A stretch of DNA of 64,000 bases from the NCBI GenBank assembly GCA_051294375.1, contig CM119267.1, positions 20,709,476 through 20,773,475 of the forward strand, written 5' to 3'. The stretch is from Paraspadella gotoi (Eukaryota; Chaetognatha). Positions within the stretch are counted from its first letter, which is position 1, and each line of letters begins with the position of its first letter. Below the pieces are notes generated by a model. The model was not told where the DNA came from. It searched no databases and worked only from the letters and a program-made list of their open reading frames with translations. Positions 27,013 to 40,482 of this stretch are shown here, piece by piece. The position numbers were made by a program, and so were the translations under genes.

Positions 27013-28305
27013 AAAGGGATGAGACCCGAGAGGCGGGTTTGTCGGGGGGGGGAAGGTTAATGGTTTTCACAGGGGTTGTCAACGGATTCCATCGGGTTAG
27101 GTCGCGTCTCTTTGGAGAGGGACGCCCTGGGTGGGTAGGTTTCGTCGAAGGGTAAGGTTTCATCGAGGGTAAAGAAAGGCGGGGTTGCACTCTCGTCACG
27201 AGGGCGACGCGTGAATCATTCCATTTCCTAGAGCGGCTTCTCTGTCCATTCTTTGTTTTTCAAGGCGTGAGAGAGCAGAGGAGCGACAGAGAGGATGAGA
27301 GAGCCAGAGAGATGCAAGAGAGAGCAAGAGAGACGAAGAAAGAGAGATCAAGATTAGTCACTAGATAAGACTAGAATAGATAGAATTAGATAAGAAGAGA
27401 GAGAGAGAGATCAGCAGCAGAGAGAGAGAGAAGATTAAGAGAGAGCACTGACGAGAATAACAAGAAGAGAAAAAGAAAGAGAATTTTCAAAAGCGAATTA
27501 TTCATTAATCACGAAATTATAAAGCCGGAAAGCATGTGGAAAGCATCTTGCAATCTCTGTCAATTTGGTTATTAGGCGAGAACGAGTTCACTAATAAGTG
27601 CGTGAAACTTATATAAGGTTCCAAATTTGATAAGTCAATGTCTCCCACGACCATCTCTTCCTTCTTTTTTATTAATCGGTTGTACCCCACATTTCAGTCA
27701 TTGTTTAAGCGAAAAGAAACTATTAAGATTAGAACTCTCACCCTTTAAAAAGGGTTTAAAGAATATGAGGAAATTCCGAACCATTAAATACGTACGAATT
27801 TGCCAGTACTCAGGTCGAGCACTGACATCCACAATTTTCTCTCGAAAATATCTTAGAATTTTTCCAGTTGGCAAGTTCTCAACCAAAAACTTCTCATTTT
27901 CCCTCTCAGCGGGATAATTTCCCATCCGAAGTTTCCTCCTACCCGTTGGAAAAAGCTCGTCCATCTTTTCCCACACTCTGGGCAGAAATCCGGCCCGTAC
28001 GTAAAGAAACGATGAAGACTTTTTAACAACCGAGCCCCAAAAAATTTAATCCAAACGGGAGAATCTCGCGGCGCCCTAGCTGAGCGCCTCCTAGCGCACG
28101 CCGGCGGCGTGCGCGGCTGCGGGCGGGGCCATCCTGATCGCGCTGCCCGCGCTGCGGGACGAGCAGCGCTGCGGAGTCTGGTGTTGACGCCGTCTTGTTC
28201 ATCAGCTACTGGTGCGCAATTCCGCGCGACCCTTTCATTGGAGGTCTGTCACACTCTCCATACACCAAATTTCCCGCCAGCGTCCGCGGGTTGTTTTCAG
28301 GAATG
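24825..28305. repeat. Direct duplication A, copy 2 (longer, insertion-rich)
   Basis: It is collinear with 21765-24724 but carries many extra one- to four-base insertions, and contains sequence where copy 1 has N (for example 25500-25800 against the gap at 22424-22705). It follows a 25-N gap at 24725-24749. The bias towards insertions resembles uncorrected long-read sequence. ORFs here (for example 28109-28564) should not be trusted. Confidence 0.75.
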
Positions 28306-30639
28306 CTGGGTTGTCTGGGTGGCCACTCGTGACCCTGGACCTCTCTCCTCCTCTCTCTCTCTTCCGCTCTCTCTCTCTCTCTCTCTCTTCTCTCCTCTCT
28401 CATCATCGCGTCTCCTCTCCATCTCCACTCGTTCTCTTCTGGCCAAACTTCTCATCCCTTCCCCCTCTCCGTCCCTCACCTTTCTCGTCGTTTTCCTCGG
28501 AATCTATCCCCCCCATCTCCAAGGCTGGATACACGTTAGCGAACCCTCATCGGCATACCAGTAAATCTCCGTCATCCTCGGCGGAACGACCTCCTCTCGC
28601 TACGGTCGCGGCTCCCCGTCAGAGCGTCGGTGGCCCATAAGACACCACACGTCAACCCCGGGTGCGGAAATCACCGGCAAATCTAGGGATTCTTCCACAA
28701 GACATAATGTTCTTTTCTTTCGAAAGTAGGGAAGAAATACCATAAACCTGAATACAAAAAAATCAAAAAGTATTAAAGAAAGCTGTCGCTTTTAATGTCC
28801 GACTTTTCCGATTTTTTTCTTAACACCTGCTTTAATTTTCTTTTTTGCACAATTTGCGTCATCCAACTTTTTTTTTTTTATTTTCACAGGTTTATTCTTT
28901 TTTCAATAACCAATAAAAAATCAAGATCAAATCAACAAGCGAAGAACAGACGATGTATATCGCTCACCGAACACACAAAATGATTTGAAACAACATTAAT
29001 GTAATGTTTATTTTAATAACGAGTGTTTGTGCATCCAAAAAGCCACGACAGTAACAAAACGATTTCCTTCTCTCTCTCTCTCATACGACAGTTATTTTCT
29101 TTTGTTTTTGCCTCCTAAGATCAATAACGCATACCGGCTGTCGTATTCAAAGTTGAATAAACGCAAACATCTTCACCGTGATTAAACAAATTTAGTCTCC
29201 TTCGACTCCTTTGTCGAGAAGACATCGACGCAGTGCTCCTTCCCCTCTGCGTCCCCGACTATACTCCTCAGCTAACAAGAGTAACTATCCAACCTCTCAT
29301 CGCCTATTAACGGAGAGTACCAATTCTCCGTTGTAGCAGTAGAAAAAGGAGAATTCTGCACAAACTTCACGCAGTCCCTAGTGTCGGGAAGCGAGGGTTG
29401 TTGGACGAAGCTTCCTTAAAGTAGGCAAACTGATTTGGTTTACTCCGCGCGCGAGTTACGTACGTTCCGGCTTGTGAGTTCTTTATCGGTTTATCAGGAT
29501 TGACCAGGCAATAAAAAGAAAGTGGAAGGTGCGAGGGTTGTCCCAACGTGTCGGGTCGACACCCCCTTTATGACGAAAAAGGTTTTGGCACACACCCTGT
29601 ACAAAGTATGATATCGCCAAAATGAAGTGATCTGAATAATTATCTGGTGAAGTGTGTGCGCGAGTATCCTGAGAATTTCTGCTTGGACCCAGCGGCGCGG
29701 TAGAGACTTAAGGATCGGAGAGATTAGCGAAGTGTAAGCGACGTCTCTCTCAGCTGAAGTGGCGCGCTGGCACGAAATTGGCTTGAAACAGATAAGCTGC
29801 ACCGCTTTTCCTTTCCCCGTCCGGACGATCGAGTTGCCGCGGGTACTGCGTTCCCGAAGCATCCACCCTAGAGAGTCGCGATGTGATTAAGAGTAGTTTG
29901 TGCGCGAGGAGTTTAGCTTTATTTAGAAGATGGCGGTCAGCACGGTTGATATCACAGTCACGAGCAGACAAGCCTTGTAAGATATGTTCATGAGATAGAA
30001 GATAGTGCACCCAGAGATCAATAAACACCGACACCACTAACCAAGTATACAACAAGGGGACCAAGTGATCATCAGGGTTATGGAAAACGAAGGAGTAAGA
30101 GTTATAGAATAACTCCAAAACCCCGAGCAACTAAAACGGCACACGGTTCAGCTAAAAAAAAAGAAAAAAAACATCTGTTTGAGAAGCTAGATGTTCTATA
30201 ACTTCTCACCCCACAAACACCTCAAACAAACAAACAAGTCCCAGTCCACCTCGCCCGCCGCGCCCCTCGTTCGATCCGCAGTCGTGATTCTTCTCGCTCT
30301 GGCGCGCCGAGCGCACCAACAAGTGTGCAAAAGCGCCAGCAGAAAGCTCCTTCGTCTGCCCACAATAATCTAATTTCGTATCACAATCTCCTTTGGCCAC
30401 GATGCAGAAGAGAGAAGTATACCAGTACTTTCAAAAGTGGTTCAGGGAAGATCTGAAGTAAAGGAGGCTACTTCCCGGAAGGCGGAGACCGGCATCGTTC
30501 TGCATGGTTATTACATCAGAGATATGACAAGTAACCGGTATTTGACAGAGACAAAAAAGTGACTTACAAGGCAGCAACGAGCGAGCGCGCGAGCGAGCGA
30601 GTAACCCACACTGGATATATCGGTCGCGAGACAGAGATC
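28306..30639. other. Region without recognisable genes, probably partly uncorrected sequence
   Basis: It continues directly from duplication A copy 2. GC-moderate stretches at 29200-30130 have open frames on the minus strand (up to 126 codons) with no recognisable family. Confidence 0.4.
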
Positions 30640-30889
30640 GGTGAAGCGAGGCGACCCCGAGGCAAGTGGCGGAGTGCCGAGCGAGCCCGCGAAAGGCCAG
30701 AAGGAACGTTGCCACCGCCTGCGAGGGGGGAAACCTGAAACGGTGGGCGTGGTGAATTTGTGTTGATAAAGAAGGAGTTCATGGCGGGTGGGGGAGACGC
30801 GGTATCTTCATTTTTAGAATCTCGCAAGCGTTGGAGAAAAAAGTTTGGAGAAGGGGGCTGGCCCTATCTCTTAGCTGCTTGAGCTAGTA

Positions 30890-31530
30890 ACCTCTGTAGT
30901 GATCTCCAAAATATTAAGTCGAAATATTCGTTTTGTTGAACCAATTCTGAAACGGTTTAGGCAACTAAATTTAGTTAAAATAATGTAATGGTACTCTTAC
31001 CTACTCCCCTTTGAAAAATCAATCGTATTCACAAATTAACATAATATTTTTTCAACAATTTTTTATCTTCCCTCACAAAGCTCTCTTTCGCGCCCTCTCT
31101 GTTTCATTCGTTCGTGAAGCTAAATAATTGTAAAGGTTAAGCCGATCGACGAGAAAAAACTGCTGAGAAAGCGAAGCGGAGAGAGAGAGAGGAAAAGTGA
31201 AAAGCCACTCAGATAGAGAGAGAGTTAGAGAAAAAAAGGAAAAAGAAGACTAAAAAAAATAAAATAAAAAAATAAAAGAAGAGAGAGGGAAAGTAAATTT
31301 AAGAATCAAAAGGGCGTTTTAAAAATTTTAGTAATAATAGCTTTATATCAGTGACGAAAAATCTTTACTGTAGCTGTTCAACTGTTTTTTATTTACCCTG
31401 GCACCGTTATCTTAAATTTATTAGGAATTTCCGCCGCCGAAAGCGACATCTGGCATCGCCGCCTTTCAAACTTTTCATCCGGTTCGCGGCCCCGGGTTCT
31501 CGGATTTCAAAAAAAAGAGATTTCCTCTTA
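30890..31530. repeat. Left arm of an inverted repeat (partner 32405-33250)
   Basis: AACCAATTCTGAAACGGTTTAGGC, AAGCCGATCGACGAGAAAAA, TGAGAAAGCGAAGCGGAGAG and the AGAGAGGGAAAGTA to GGGCGTTTT stretch reappear reverse-complemented at 32405-33250 with many small differences. Spacer about 0.9 kb. It lies within duplication B copy 1. Confidence 0.65.
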
Positions 31531-32404
31531 ATCTAAAGTCTCCCGATCATGTCAAAATTTAAAAAAAAAAAAATCCTAAATTCACCATCCTTAGCAATAC
31601 GAGTTTTCCTCTTTCAATTTTTAAATATCTTTTTTTACTCCTTTTTCAGCCATATTTTTTTCTTGTTTTTTTGAAGCTTAGCATTTATTTCACACTCTTA
31701 GCTCAGAGATAAGATCCAGTAAATTTATCGCTGTTTTGAGTACTGAGAAGAACTATTTGTATCCATAAGGTATTTATGATAGAGAGACAAACTAAGAATG
31801 ACGAGGGATTGGTGAGTGGTGGTTTGTGGAGAGAGAGAGAGAGAAGAGAGGAGAGAGAGAGAAGAGAGAGAGGGTGAAGTACACCAACTATATGTATGGT
31901 CTTTACCCTCGTACATAGATACTCTCTCTTATACCAAGTCGTCCTCTCTCTCTCTCTCTTCTATCAACCAGCTCTCCCAAAATTTACCGGCTGAGCAATC
32001 GAAGCTGTCCAACAAACATAAACCATGCTAAGCTCAAACAAGATAAAAAACACTCAACTCACCAAGATAATCTACCTGGGTACACGTCATATCCTGAGAC
32101 AGTTTAATATGATTATAAGTCTCATACACAAAATCGTCATCGTTTTTTATATTTAAAATTAATTTCAATTTTTCGAAACAAGAGAACGATAAAAATGGAA
32201 GAGACCACCAATACCGAATTGGAGCTAGTGGGGAGCAGATAAGAGAATAAAGATGAAGTAAAGAACGAAAAGTTAAAAGCTAGATACAAAATAGAAATTA
32301 ATAGTTAAGAAAAGAAATAAAGAAAACAACGCAAGAAAGAAAATGGCAAACAAAGCGGTCGGCGCTGTAAGGGGACGGGAAACATTTGCTCTGCGAATAA
32401 CTTC

Positions 32405-33250
32405 AAAAGAGCAAACTTTATCCGAGAACCCGGCCTCGAGTGCTCATTGGGACTTTCATTTTTTATATTTTCTCTTTTTTTGCGAGGCGAGAGAGTTTTG
32501 GAGGAGAAAAAAAAATTGTGCGATGAAAAGCTTAGAACCAAGGCGAGAAGATGTGAGCGCGGACGGGGCGATGGGACCAGCATTCGCTTTCTCGGGCGAA
32601 GGAAAATGCTCTTTAAATATTTTCTTCACACAAAGAAAGGAACAGGGGCAGAAGGATGAGAAAAGTAGAGAGAGAGAAGAAAGAGAGAAGAGAAGCAGAT
32701 GAAGTAAGAAGGACGAGAAGAGGTACAAGAGTAAAAGGGATGAGAGAAGGTCGTCTGGGGTTTGCAACTATGGAGAGATTATAGTGCGATTTTGATGACT
32801 AAATCAATTTATTAACTAATTTTAAACGCCTTTGATCTTAATACTTTCCCTCTCTCTCTTTATTTATTTATTTTTTTTTTTAGTCATCTTTCTTTTTTGC
32901 TCTAACTCTCTCCCTATCTGGGGCTTTTCACTTTTCTCCTCTCTCCTCTCTCCGCTTCGCTTTCTCAGCGATTTTTTCTCGGATTGTCGGCGCGTCGATC
33001 GGCTTAACTTCAATTATTAGACTTCACGAGATGAAACAGAGAGAGGGCGGAAAGAGAGCTGTGAAAAGGGGAGATAAATGGAAAAATATTTAATAGTGAT
33101 ACGATGATTTTCAAAGGGAGTAGAGTAACATTACACTTACTTATTAACCTTCTAAAACTTTATAGTTTGCCTAATCCCGGTACTTCATTCAGAATTGGTT
33201 TCACCAAAGAGACATACTAACATTCTGGACTAATTTTGGAGTTCACTCAG
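32405..33250. repeat. Right arm of an inverted repeat (partner 30890-31530)
   Basis: Contains TCCGAGAACCCGGCC, TTTTAAACGCCTTTGATCTT, CTCTCCGCTTCGCTTTCTCAG, CGTCGATCGGCTTAACTTC and ATTCAGAATTGGTTTCACCAA, the complements of the left arm in reverse order. About 300 bp (32460-32775) have no counterpart in the left arm. Confidence 0.6.
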
Positions 33251-33679
33251 TAGGTTAACGTGCTCTCAACACGCGTAAGGATGAGGAAACAACAGCCCCC
33301 AACTTACAACTCCAAACTACTTTAATGTTGGATTCTCCGAACTGCACAAACTGCATTAGCGAGAATCTTAGAAAGAGACACTCGAGTCGTTCATGCCGAC
33401 ACCTTCGTACCAGGGTTCCCCGACGGCTGTCTGCCTCCGCTCCTATAGGCACTCACGGACACACTCTCGGCTGGAGTATCAAACCATTAGCTGACTTGAA
33501 GTCGCCGTTACAGGGTGTTGCGTTGTTCAACTTCATAAACTGTGTTTTTGTTTTTTCAAATCAACCGGTTTTAATTTATAAAATAATGATAAACTGGCAG
33601 TATTAATCTTAGAACGAAGAGCTGGAGTGATTTGAAAAGGTGAACTATTTACTTTTTCTTTCGCACGTGCCAAGAATAA

Positions 33680-34020
33680 AATAGATTTATGGCGATGGGC
33701 ACACAATGTGTGGAGGTGCGCGGCGGGTGTGTGATCGAATGGCTCACCGATTCACTGGCGGCTGTTCATGGGTCGTTACGGTTTCGGCGGAATTCGTTTC
33801 ATACTAATTGTGCGTGTCCCCACCTCCTAATGTTATGCTGAGCTATTCTGCGCCGCTGGAGTCGTTGACGTATCTGATATACGACTGACAGAGCGCCAAG
33901 AGTCAGACTAACCTGGCGTGACGTCCGAAGGTTGTTGGGATTCTTAGACCCGGTCTGAATCAAGGTGTTTGTGTGGTTAGTTGGTAAGTACACGTTGATA
34001 TACATATAGTAACCTGATTG
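33680..34020. repeat. Diverged inverted copy of 35935-36262
   Basis: GATTTATGGCGATGGGCACAC, GGGTGTGTGA, CACTGGCG, GGGATTCTTAGACCCGGTCT and AATCAAGGT correspond, on the opposite strand, to GATTATGGCGATGGGGCACA, GGGTGTGTGACA, CACTGGCGTG, GGGATTAAACCCGGAACT and CTCAAGGT. Divergence is much higher than in the other duplications, so this may be two members of a dispersed repeat family. Confidence 0.5.
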
Positions 34021-34535
34021 TCAGGCATTTCAATAGTTCTCCTATGCAACGCGATAAAATGTGGTGTACTGGTTCTGCATTTGGTATCGATATTCCCTAT
34101 CTTATTTACCAACGAACATGAGGATATTTCATTAGCTATCTTTTTGACACGAGGCTAGAGGCGAATTTTAGGCCATTAGACTGTGCCCAATCGTCAAAAC
34201 CAGTTTATTTAAATCTTTGTCTCTAATCAATGATAAATGAGATGGGAACATTGCTCTATTATTTTGATAACAAGATGGATTTATTAATTATAAAGCCGTG
34301 TTTATAGAGGTTGGGCTATACGAACTGGTATTATTGTTCAATTAAATGAGAATAGCTTGTTACTAGTAATGGATTCGGAAACAATACCAAAGTGGTACCT
34401 CCAATCAAAAAAAAGAGGAATATTCTCAGAAAAAAGTGTAATTTTTTTGTTTTGCCTAAATATTCGCCAGGCTGGATTTATGAGATTATAAGGGGTTTTT
34501 AATGATCATAGAGAGGTACCAAGAATGGGGGTAGG

Positions 34536-35934
34536 TTGGGGGGCGTGTCGGAGATCGGGTCAATAATTCAGAAATTAAAAATCTTCCACGACACAAAAAT
34601 ATTTCTTTCGGTTCTCATGCTCAGTGTAATGACACAATGAAAAAATAACGTGGCGTTACTGCCTTCCGTGCATAAAAAAAATATCGCTGTTCAATATTAT
34701 CTAGATTCTTATTTTTTAGTTTTTTAGCAAACACAAATCGTTATATTATATCGTTTTTCATTTATGTCGCACCTATCTTCAAAAATACCAATTGCAAAAT
34801 CTTTTATTAATTCGTGGTGAGTTGCTTAGTATATGAACCAAAATCGTTTACCGAGTTGAAAAGATTGATAAGCAATTTTTACAAACGGTTTTACTTATTC
34901 TACTCATTATAGTTCATACGAAATTGTAATAGGAAAAAATAAGAAAAAATAATAGTAGCCAATAGACTAGTGTTTGTCTCAAATAGAAGCGAAAAAAAAC
35001 CTCATTTAAAAAAAATAGATTCGAGGATCGGGAAAGTGGGGAGTAAACCTAAGGCTTACCAATGTGCATCCTCCACGACCGCGATGTGTTTCATCTGGAT
35101 TCAAAATTCAATTTTTATTTTATCTTATTTACCCATTACCCATTTTGGACCAATGGGAAATAAAACGAAAACATTTTGGATGCCTAGGTCCTGCAGGAAA
35201 GGGTACAGTAATTTTGGACTTATTGACCTGATAGAACCCATACGCTCAAGACCTTTTTCAAATCTTGTGAAATTGGGGGCCGAGTAACAGAAATGCTAAA
35301 AAATTTTCCTCATTAAGTAGTCATTGACGCTTATCTTGTCTTCAAATGGGGCTATTAGCGTTAGAGATATTTTTTCTAATTCAAAATGGAATGATAAATC
35401 AATAGAAATTAAATTTCCTTGCTATATTTAAACAGAAATTATCAATACAGGGGATTTAACTGCATAATGTTTTTTGCTCTCTTTGTTCAAAATATTATTG
35501 CCAGTTATATACAATTTTTTTAAAAATTTTGTTATTATGAATAAAAACCAAGCAGTGTGTCAAGAGGGCTTGTTAGTATTGCAGTTTAGAAAGATAAGGT
35601 GAAAAATGCTAAATTTTTATATTCAACAGATGATAGAAGGAGGATAGAGAGATGTCCAGAAGCTAGAGGGAAGTTAAAGAGATGAGAGAAGAGGAGAGAG
35701 AGAGAGAGAGACGCAAGACGGGGAAACATTTTTGATATTAGTATCATTTTTGAATTTTAGAAAAAACATTTTAATCAACCTATCAACGTAAATTTCTTCT
35801 GCTAATGTTGTTTTAGCTGGTTAACTTTAAACAGATATACCAAGACAGTTTTAAATCGCCGAAACCAATCACTTGAAACTGATTGGTTACTGGTTAGTGT
35901 GTTGGATTTATTTTGGATTGAAAGGCCAATAAAA
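34536..35934. other. AT-rich region without recognisable genes
   Basis: One plus ORF of 105 codons (34970-35287) shows no recognisable family and no splice context. A short GA tract lies at 35695-35715. Confidence 0.5.
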
Positions 35935-36262
35935 GAAGAAGATTGGAATCATTAAAGGTTTTGAAACTGAAATGAATAACGTGATTCTGATAACGTGGCG
36001 TATCCTAAATTCGCCTCCCGTATAGCTTGGTGAAATTCAGCACGTCCCATTGGCTTGAACAGATAAGTACTCCACCAACCTTGAGTTCCGGGTTTAATCC
36101 CCTCACGGTCACGCAGGTTAAGTCTGATGGTGTCGTCATAAACACGCCAGTGACATGGGGTGGACAATGTAGATCCAAAACCCTGAGCGCCAGTTGTCGG
36201 GAGATGTCACACACCCCGGCCCTCACACATGTGTGCCCCATCGCCATAATCTATTTTTATCT
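35935..36262. repeat. Diverged inverted copy of 33680-34020, possible SINE-like repeat
   Basis: See the partner for shared blocks. On the plus strand TTGGCTTGAACAGAT followed about 35 bp later by CCGGGTTTAATCCCC loosely resembles A and B box spacing of a tRNA-derived promoter, but the A box is poor. An N gap begins at 36263. The 71-codon minus-strand ORF here (35952-36167) is not recognisable as a protein. Confidence 0.35.
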
Positions 36263-36475
36263 NNNNNNNNNNNNNNNNNNNNNNNNNNNNNNNNNNNNNN
36301 NNNNNNNNNNNNNNNNNNNNNNNNNNNNNNNNNNNNNNNNNNNNNNNNNNNNNNNNNNNNNNNNNNNNNNNNNNNNNNNNNNNNNNNNNNNNNNNNNNNN
36401 NNNNNNNNNNNNNNNNNNNNNNNNNNNNNNNNNNNNNNNNNNNNNNNNNNNNNNNNNNCTTAGCAAAGTGTGAAC

Positions 36476-38801
36476 AGCGAGAGTGGCGGAGTGCCGAGGA
36501 GCCGAAGGCACCGGAACCTTGGGAGAATTCATGACGCGGTCTCTTCTATTTTTAGATCTCGCAAGCGTTGGAGACAAAAAAATGTTTGGAGAAGGGGGCT
36601 GGCCTATCTTAGCGCTTGAGCTACGTAACCTTGTAAGCTTGGAAAGCTAAATTACTGTAGTGATACTCCAAAATTAGTCGAATATCGTTTTGTTGAACCA
36701 ATTCTGAACGGTTTAGGCAACTAAATTTAGTTAAAATAATGTAATGGTACTCTTACTCCCTTTGAAAATCATCGTATTCACATTAAATATTTTTCCAATT
36801 TTTTTATCTTCCCTTCACAAGCTCCCTTTCGCTCTCTCTGTTTCATAATAATTGAAGTTAAGCCGATCGACGAGAAAAAACTGCTGAGAAAGCGAAGCGG
36901 AGAGAGAGAGAGAGAGAAAAGTGAAAAGCCTCAGATAGAGAGAGAGTTAGAGAAAAAAGGAAAGAGACTAAAAAAAATTAAATAAAATAAAAGAAGAGAG
37001 AGGGAAAGTATTAAGATCAAAGGCGTTTAAATTTTAGTAATAATAGCTTTATCAGTGACGAAAATCTTACTGTACTGTTCAACTGTTTACCTGCCCGTTT
37101 TTATTAGAATTTCCCCGCCGAAAGCGACATCTGGCATCGCCGCCTTTCAACTTTTCAATCCGGTTCCGGCGGCCGGGTTCTCGGATTTCAAAAGAGATTT
37201 CCTTCTTTAAATCTCCCACAAGCAATCGAGTTTCTTTTCAATTTTTTAAATATCTTTTTAAACTCTCTTATCGCCATATTTTTTTCTTGTTTTTGAGCTT
37301 AGCATTTATTTCACTTCTTGCTCAGCCGTAAATTTTGGCTGTTTTGNNNNNNNNNNNNNNNNNNNNNNNNNNNNNNNNNNNNNNNNNNNNNNNNNNNNNN
37401 NNNNNNNNNNNNNNNNNNNNNNNNNNNNNNNNNNNNNNNNNNNNNNNNNNNNNNNNNNNNNNNNNNNNNNNNNNNNNNNNNNNNNNNNNNNNNNNNNNNN
37501 NNNNNNNNNNNNNNNNNNNNNNNNNNNNNNNNNNNNNNNNNNNNNNNNNNNNNNNNNNNNNNNNNNNNNNNNNNNNNNNNNNNNNNNNNNNNNNNNNNNN
37601 NNNNNNNNNNNNNNNNNNNNNNNNNNNNNNNNNNNNNNNNNNNNNNNNNNNNNNNNNNNNNNNNNNNNNNNNNNNNNNNNNNNNNNNNNNNNNNNNNNNN
37701 NNNNNNNNNNNNNNNNNNNNNNNNNAAACAAAAAACAGAAAGAAAAAGGAAAGAAAGATTGAGAATAAAAGAATGAAAGTAAGAAACGAAAAAGAAAGCA
37801 AGATACAAAGAAAAATAGTTAGAAAAGAAAAAAAAAACAACCAAAGAAAGAAAATGGCAAAACCAGCGGCGGCGCTGTAGGCGGGANNNNNNNNNNNNNN
37901 NNNNNNNNNNNNNNNNNNNNNNNNNNNNNNNNNNNNNNNNNNNNNNNNNNNNNNNNNNNNNNNNNNNNNNNNNNNNNNNNNNNNNNNNNNNNNNNNNNNN
38001 NNNNNNNNNNNNNNNNNNNNNNNNNNNNNNNNNNNNNNNNNNNNNNNNNNNNNNNNNNNNNNNNNNNNNNNNNNNNNNNNNNNNNNNNNNNNNNNNNNNN
38101 NNNNNNNNNNNNNNNNNNNNNNNNNNNNNNNNNNNNNNNNNNNNNNNNNNNNNNNNNNNNNNNNNNNNNNNNNACTCACGGAAACAAACAAAAGGACGAA
38201 ACGAGTAAACAAACTCGGAATCCGCCGCCGACTCTGATAAAAGAAAGCAGGTCCCGTTTTCAAAGGTTGTTTCGTAATCGAAGGGTGTTTCGCGGTCGAG
38301 GATGTTTCGTCCGCCATGTTTTCTCTAGGTCGTTTGTTCTCTGAGCATTGCCGCTAGTACGTACGAACATTGCGAGGCCGTTGTTTCTTGGTCTGGTTGT
38401 GTAATTGTACAGGTAACATAATAGTAACATGTCAGCATTAGATATTCTGTGAGCGTAATTGTTTTTCTATTTTCGTATTTCCATTTCTTACCCAAATGAG
38501 GATTTCATTAGCTTTTTTACACGCTACCTCATCGTCAAACATTTATTAAATCTTATGTCTCTAATAATGATAATATGGAGACAATTTATATTTTGATAAA
38601 ATGATATTAATAAAGCCGGTTTATGGTGGCAGACTATTGTTAATTTTATGGTGATTGTTACTAGTAATGGAGCGGAAACCAAGTGGATCTCAAAAAAAGA
38701 GGAAATATTCTCAGAAAAAAAATGTATTTTTTGTTGCCAAAGATTCGCCAGGTGGATTATGAGATTTAAGGGGATTTTATGGATCATAGAGAGGCCAAGA
38801 A
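36476..38801. repeat. Direct duplication B, copy 2 (with gaps)
   Basis: Compact counterpart of 30640-34535, interrupted by gaps 37347-37725 and 37887-38173 and bounded by gaps 36263-36458 and 38802-38989. The stretch 38174-38330 has no counterpart that I can see in the other copy. No coding sequence recognised. Confidence 0.75.
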
Positions 38802-38989
38802 NNNNNNNNNNNNNNNNNNNNNNNNNNNNNNNNNNNNNNNNNNNNNNNNNNNNNNNNNNNNNNNNNNNNNNNNNNNNNNNNNNNNNNNNNNNNNNNNNNN
38901 NNNNNNNNNNNNNNNNNNNNNNNNNNNNNNNNNNNNNNNNNNNNNNNNNNNNNNNNNNNNNNNNNNNNNNNNNNNNNNNNNNNNNNNNN

Positions 38990-40181
<1,192 letters not shown>

Positions 40182-40339
40182 NNNNNNNNNNNNNNNNNNN
40201 NNNNNNNNNNNNNNNNNNNNNNNNNNNNNNNNNNNNNNNNNNNNNNNNNNNNNNNNNNNNNNNNNNNNNNNNNNNNNNNNNNNNNNNNNNNNNNNNNNNN
40301 NNNNNNNNNNNNNNNNNNNNNNNNNNNNNNNNTCTTCAC

Positions 40340-40482
40340 AAAGGCCTCCCACCAAACACCGTCCGTGAGCCCCCGACGTGATTGTCTCCATTAAGCATCA
40401 CGGTCGTCTCTCCGATCGAGTCCATCATCCGTCTTCCTTTCACGCATTTCTCAGAAATGATCAAGAAGATCCCGTCCCCCCC
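40340..40482 (-). CDS. Unidentified exon between two gaps
   Basis: On the minus strand a single frame is open from the gap edge (40482) to a donor-like GTGAAG whose first base is at 40339. It codes about 47 residues including IISEKCVKGRRMMDSIGETT and ending FGGRPL. Third positions are GC-rich and composition looks like real protein, unlike the flanking repeats. The 5' side is lost in the gap 40483-40738 and the next exon in 40182-40332; a possible continuation is WLKSPVLETRRSVERPSV (about 40070-40123). I do not recognise the family. Confidence 0.35.

Larger units (their letters stand above)
30640..34535. repeat. Direct duplication B, copy 1
   Basis: Collinear with 36476-38801. Anchors: GTGGCGGAGTGCCGAG, ATCTCGCAAGCGTTGGAGA, AGAAGGGGGCTGGCC, GGTTTAGGCAACTAAATTTA, AAGCCGATCGACGAGAAAAA, GAAAGCGACATCTGGCATCG, AAGAAAGAAAATGGCAAA, GTTACTAGTAATGGA and GAGGAA..ATATTCTCAGAAAAAA. 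This copy is longer, again mostly by small insertions. It includes regions that are N in the other copy. No gene recognised. Confidence 0.75.

Noticed and set aside
28109-28564. 151-codon ORF in the GC-rich end of duplication A copy 2
   Set aside because: The collinear copy 1 has different frames because of indels, so the ORF is likely created by sequence errors.
29750-30130. 126-codon minus-strand ORF with moderate hydrophobicity
   Set aside because: Not recognisable, lies in insertion-rich sequence, and lacks splice or homologous context.
34970-35287. 105-codon plus-strand ORF
   Set aside because: No family recognised, AT-biased codons, no supporting context.
37322-38317. Long ORFs running across N stretches, such as this one and 43930-44949
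   Set aside because: Most of the length is N; the visible parts are low complexity.
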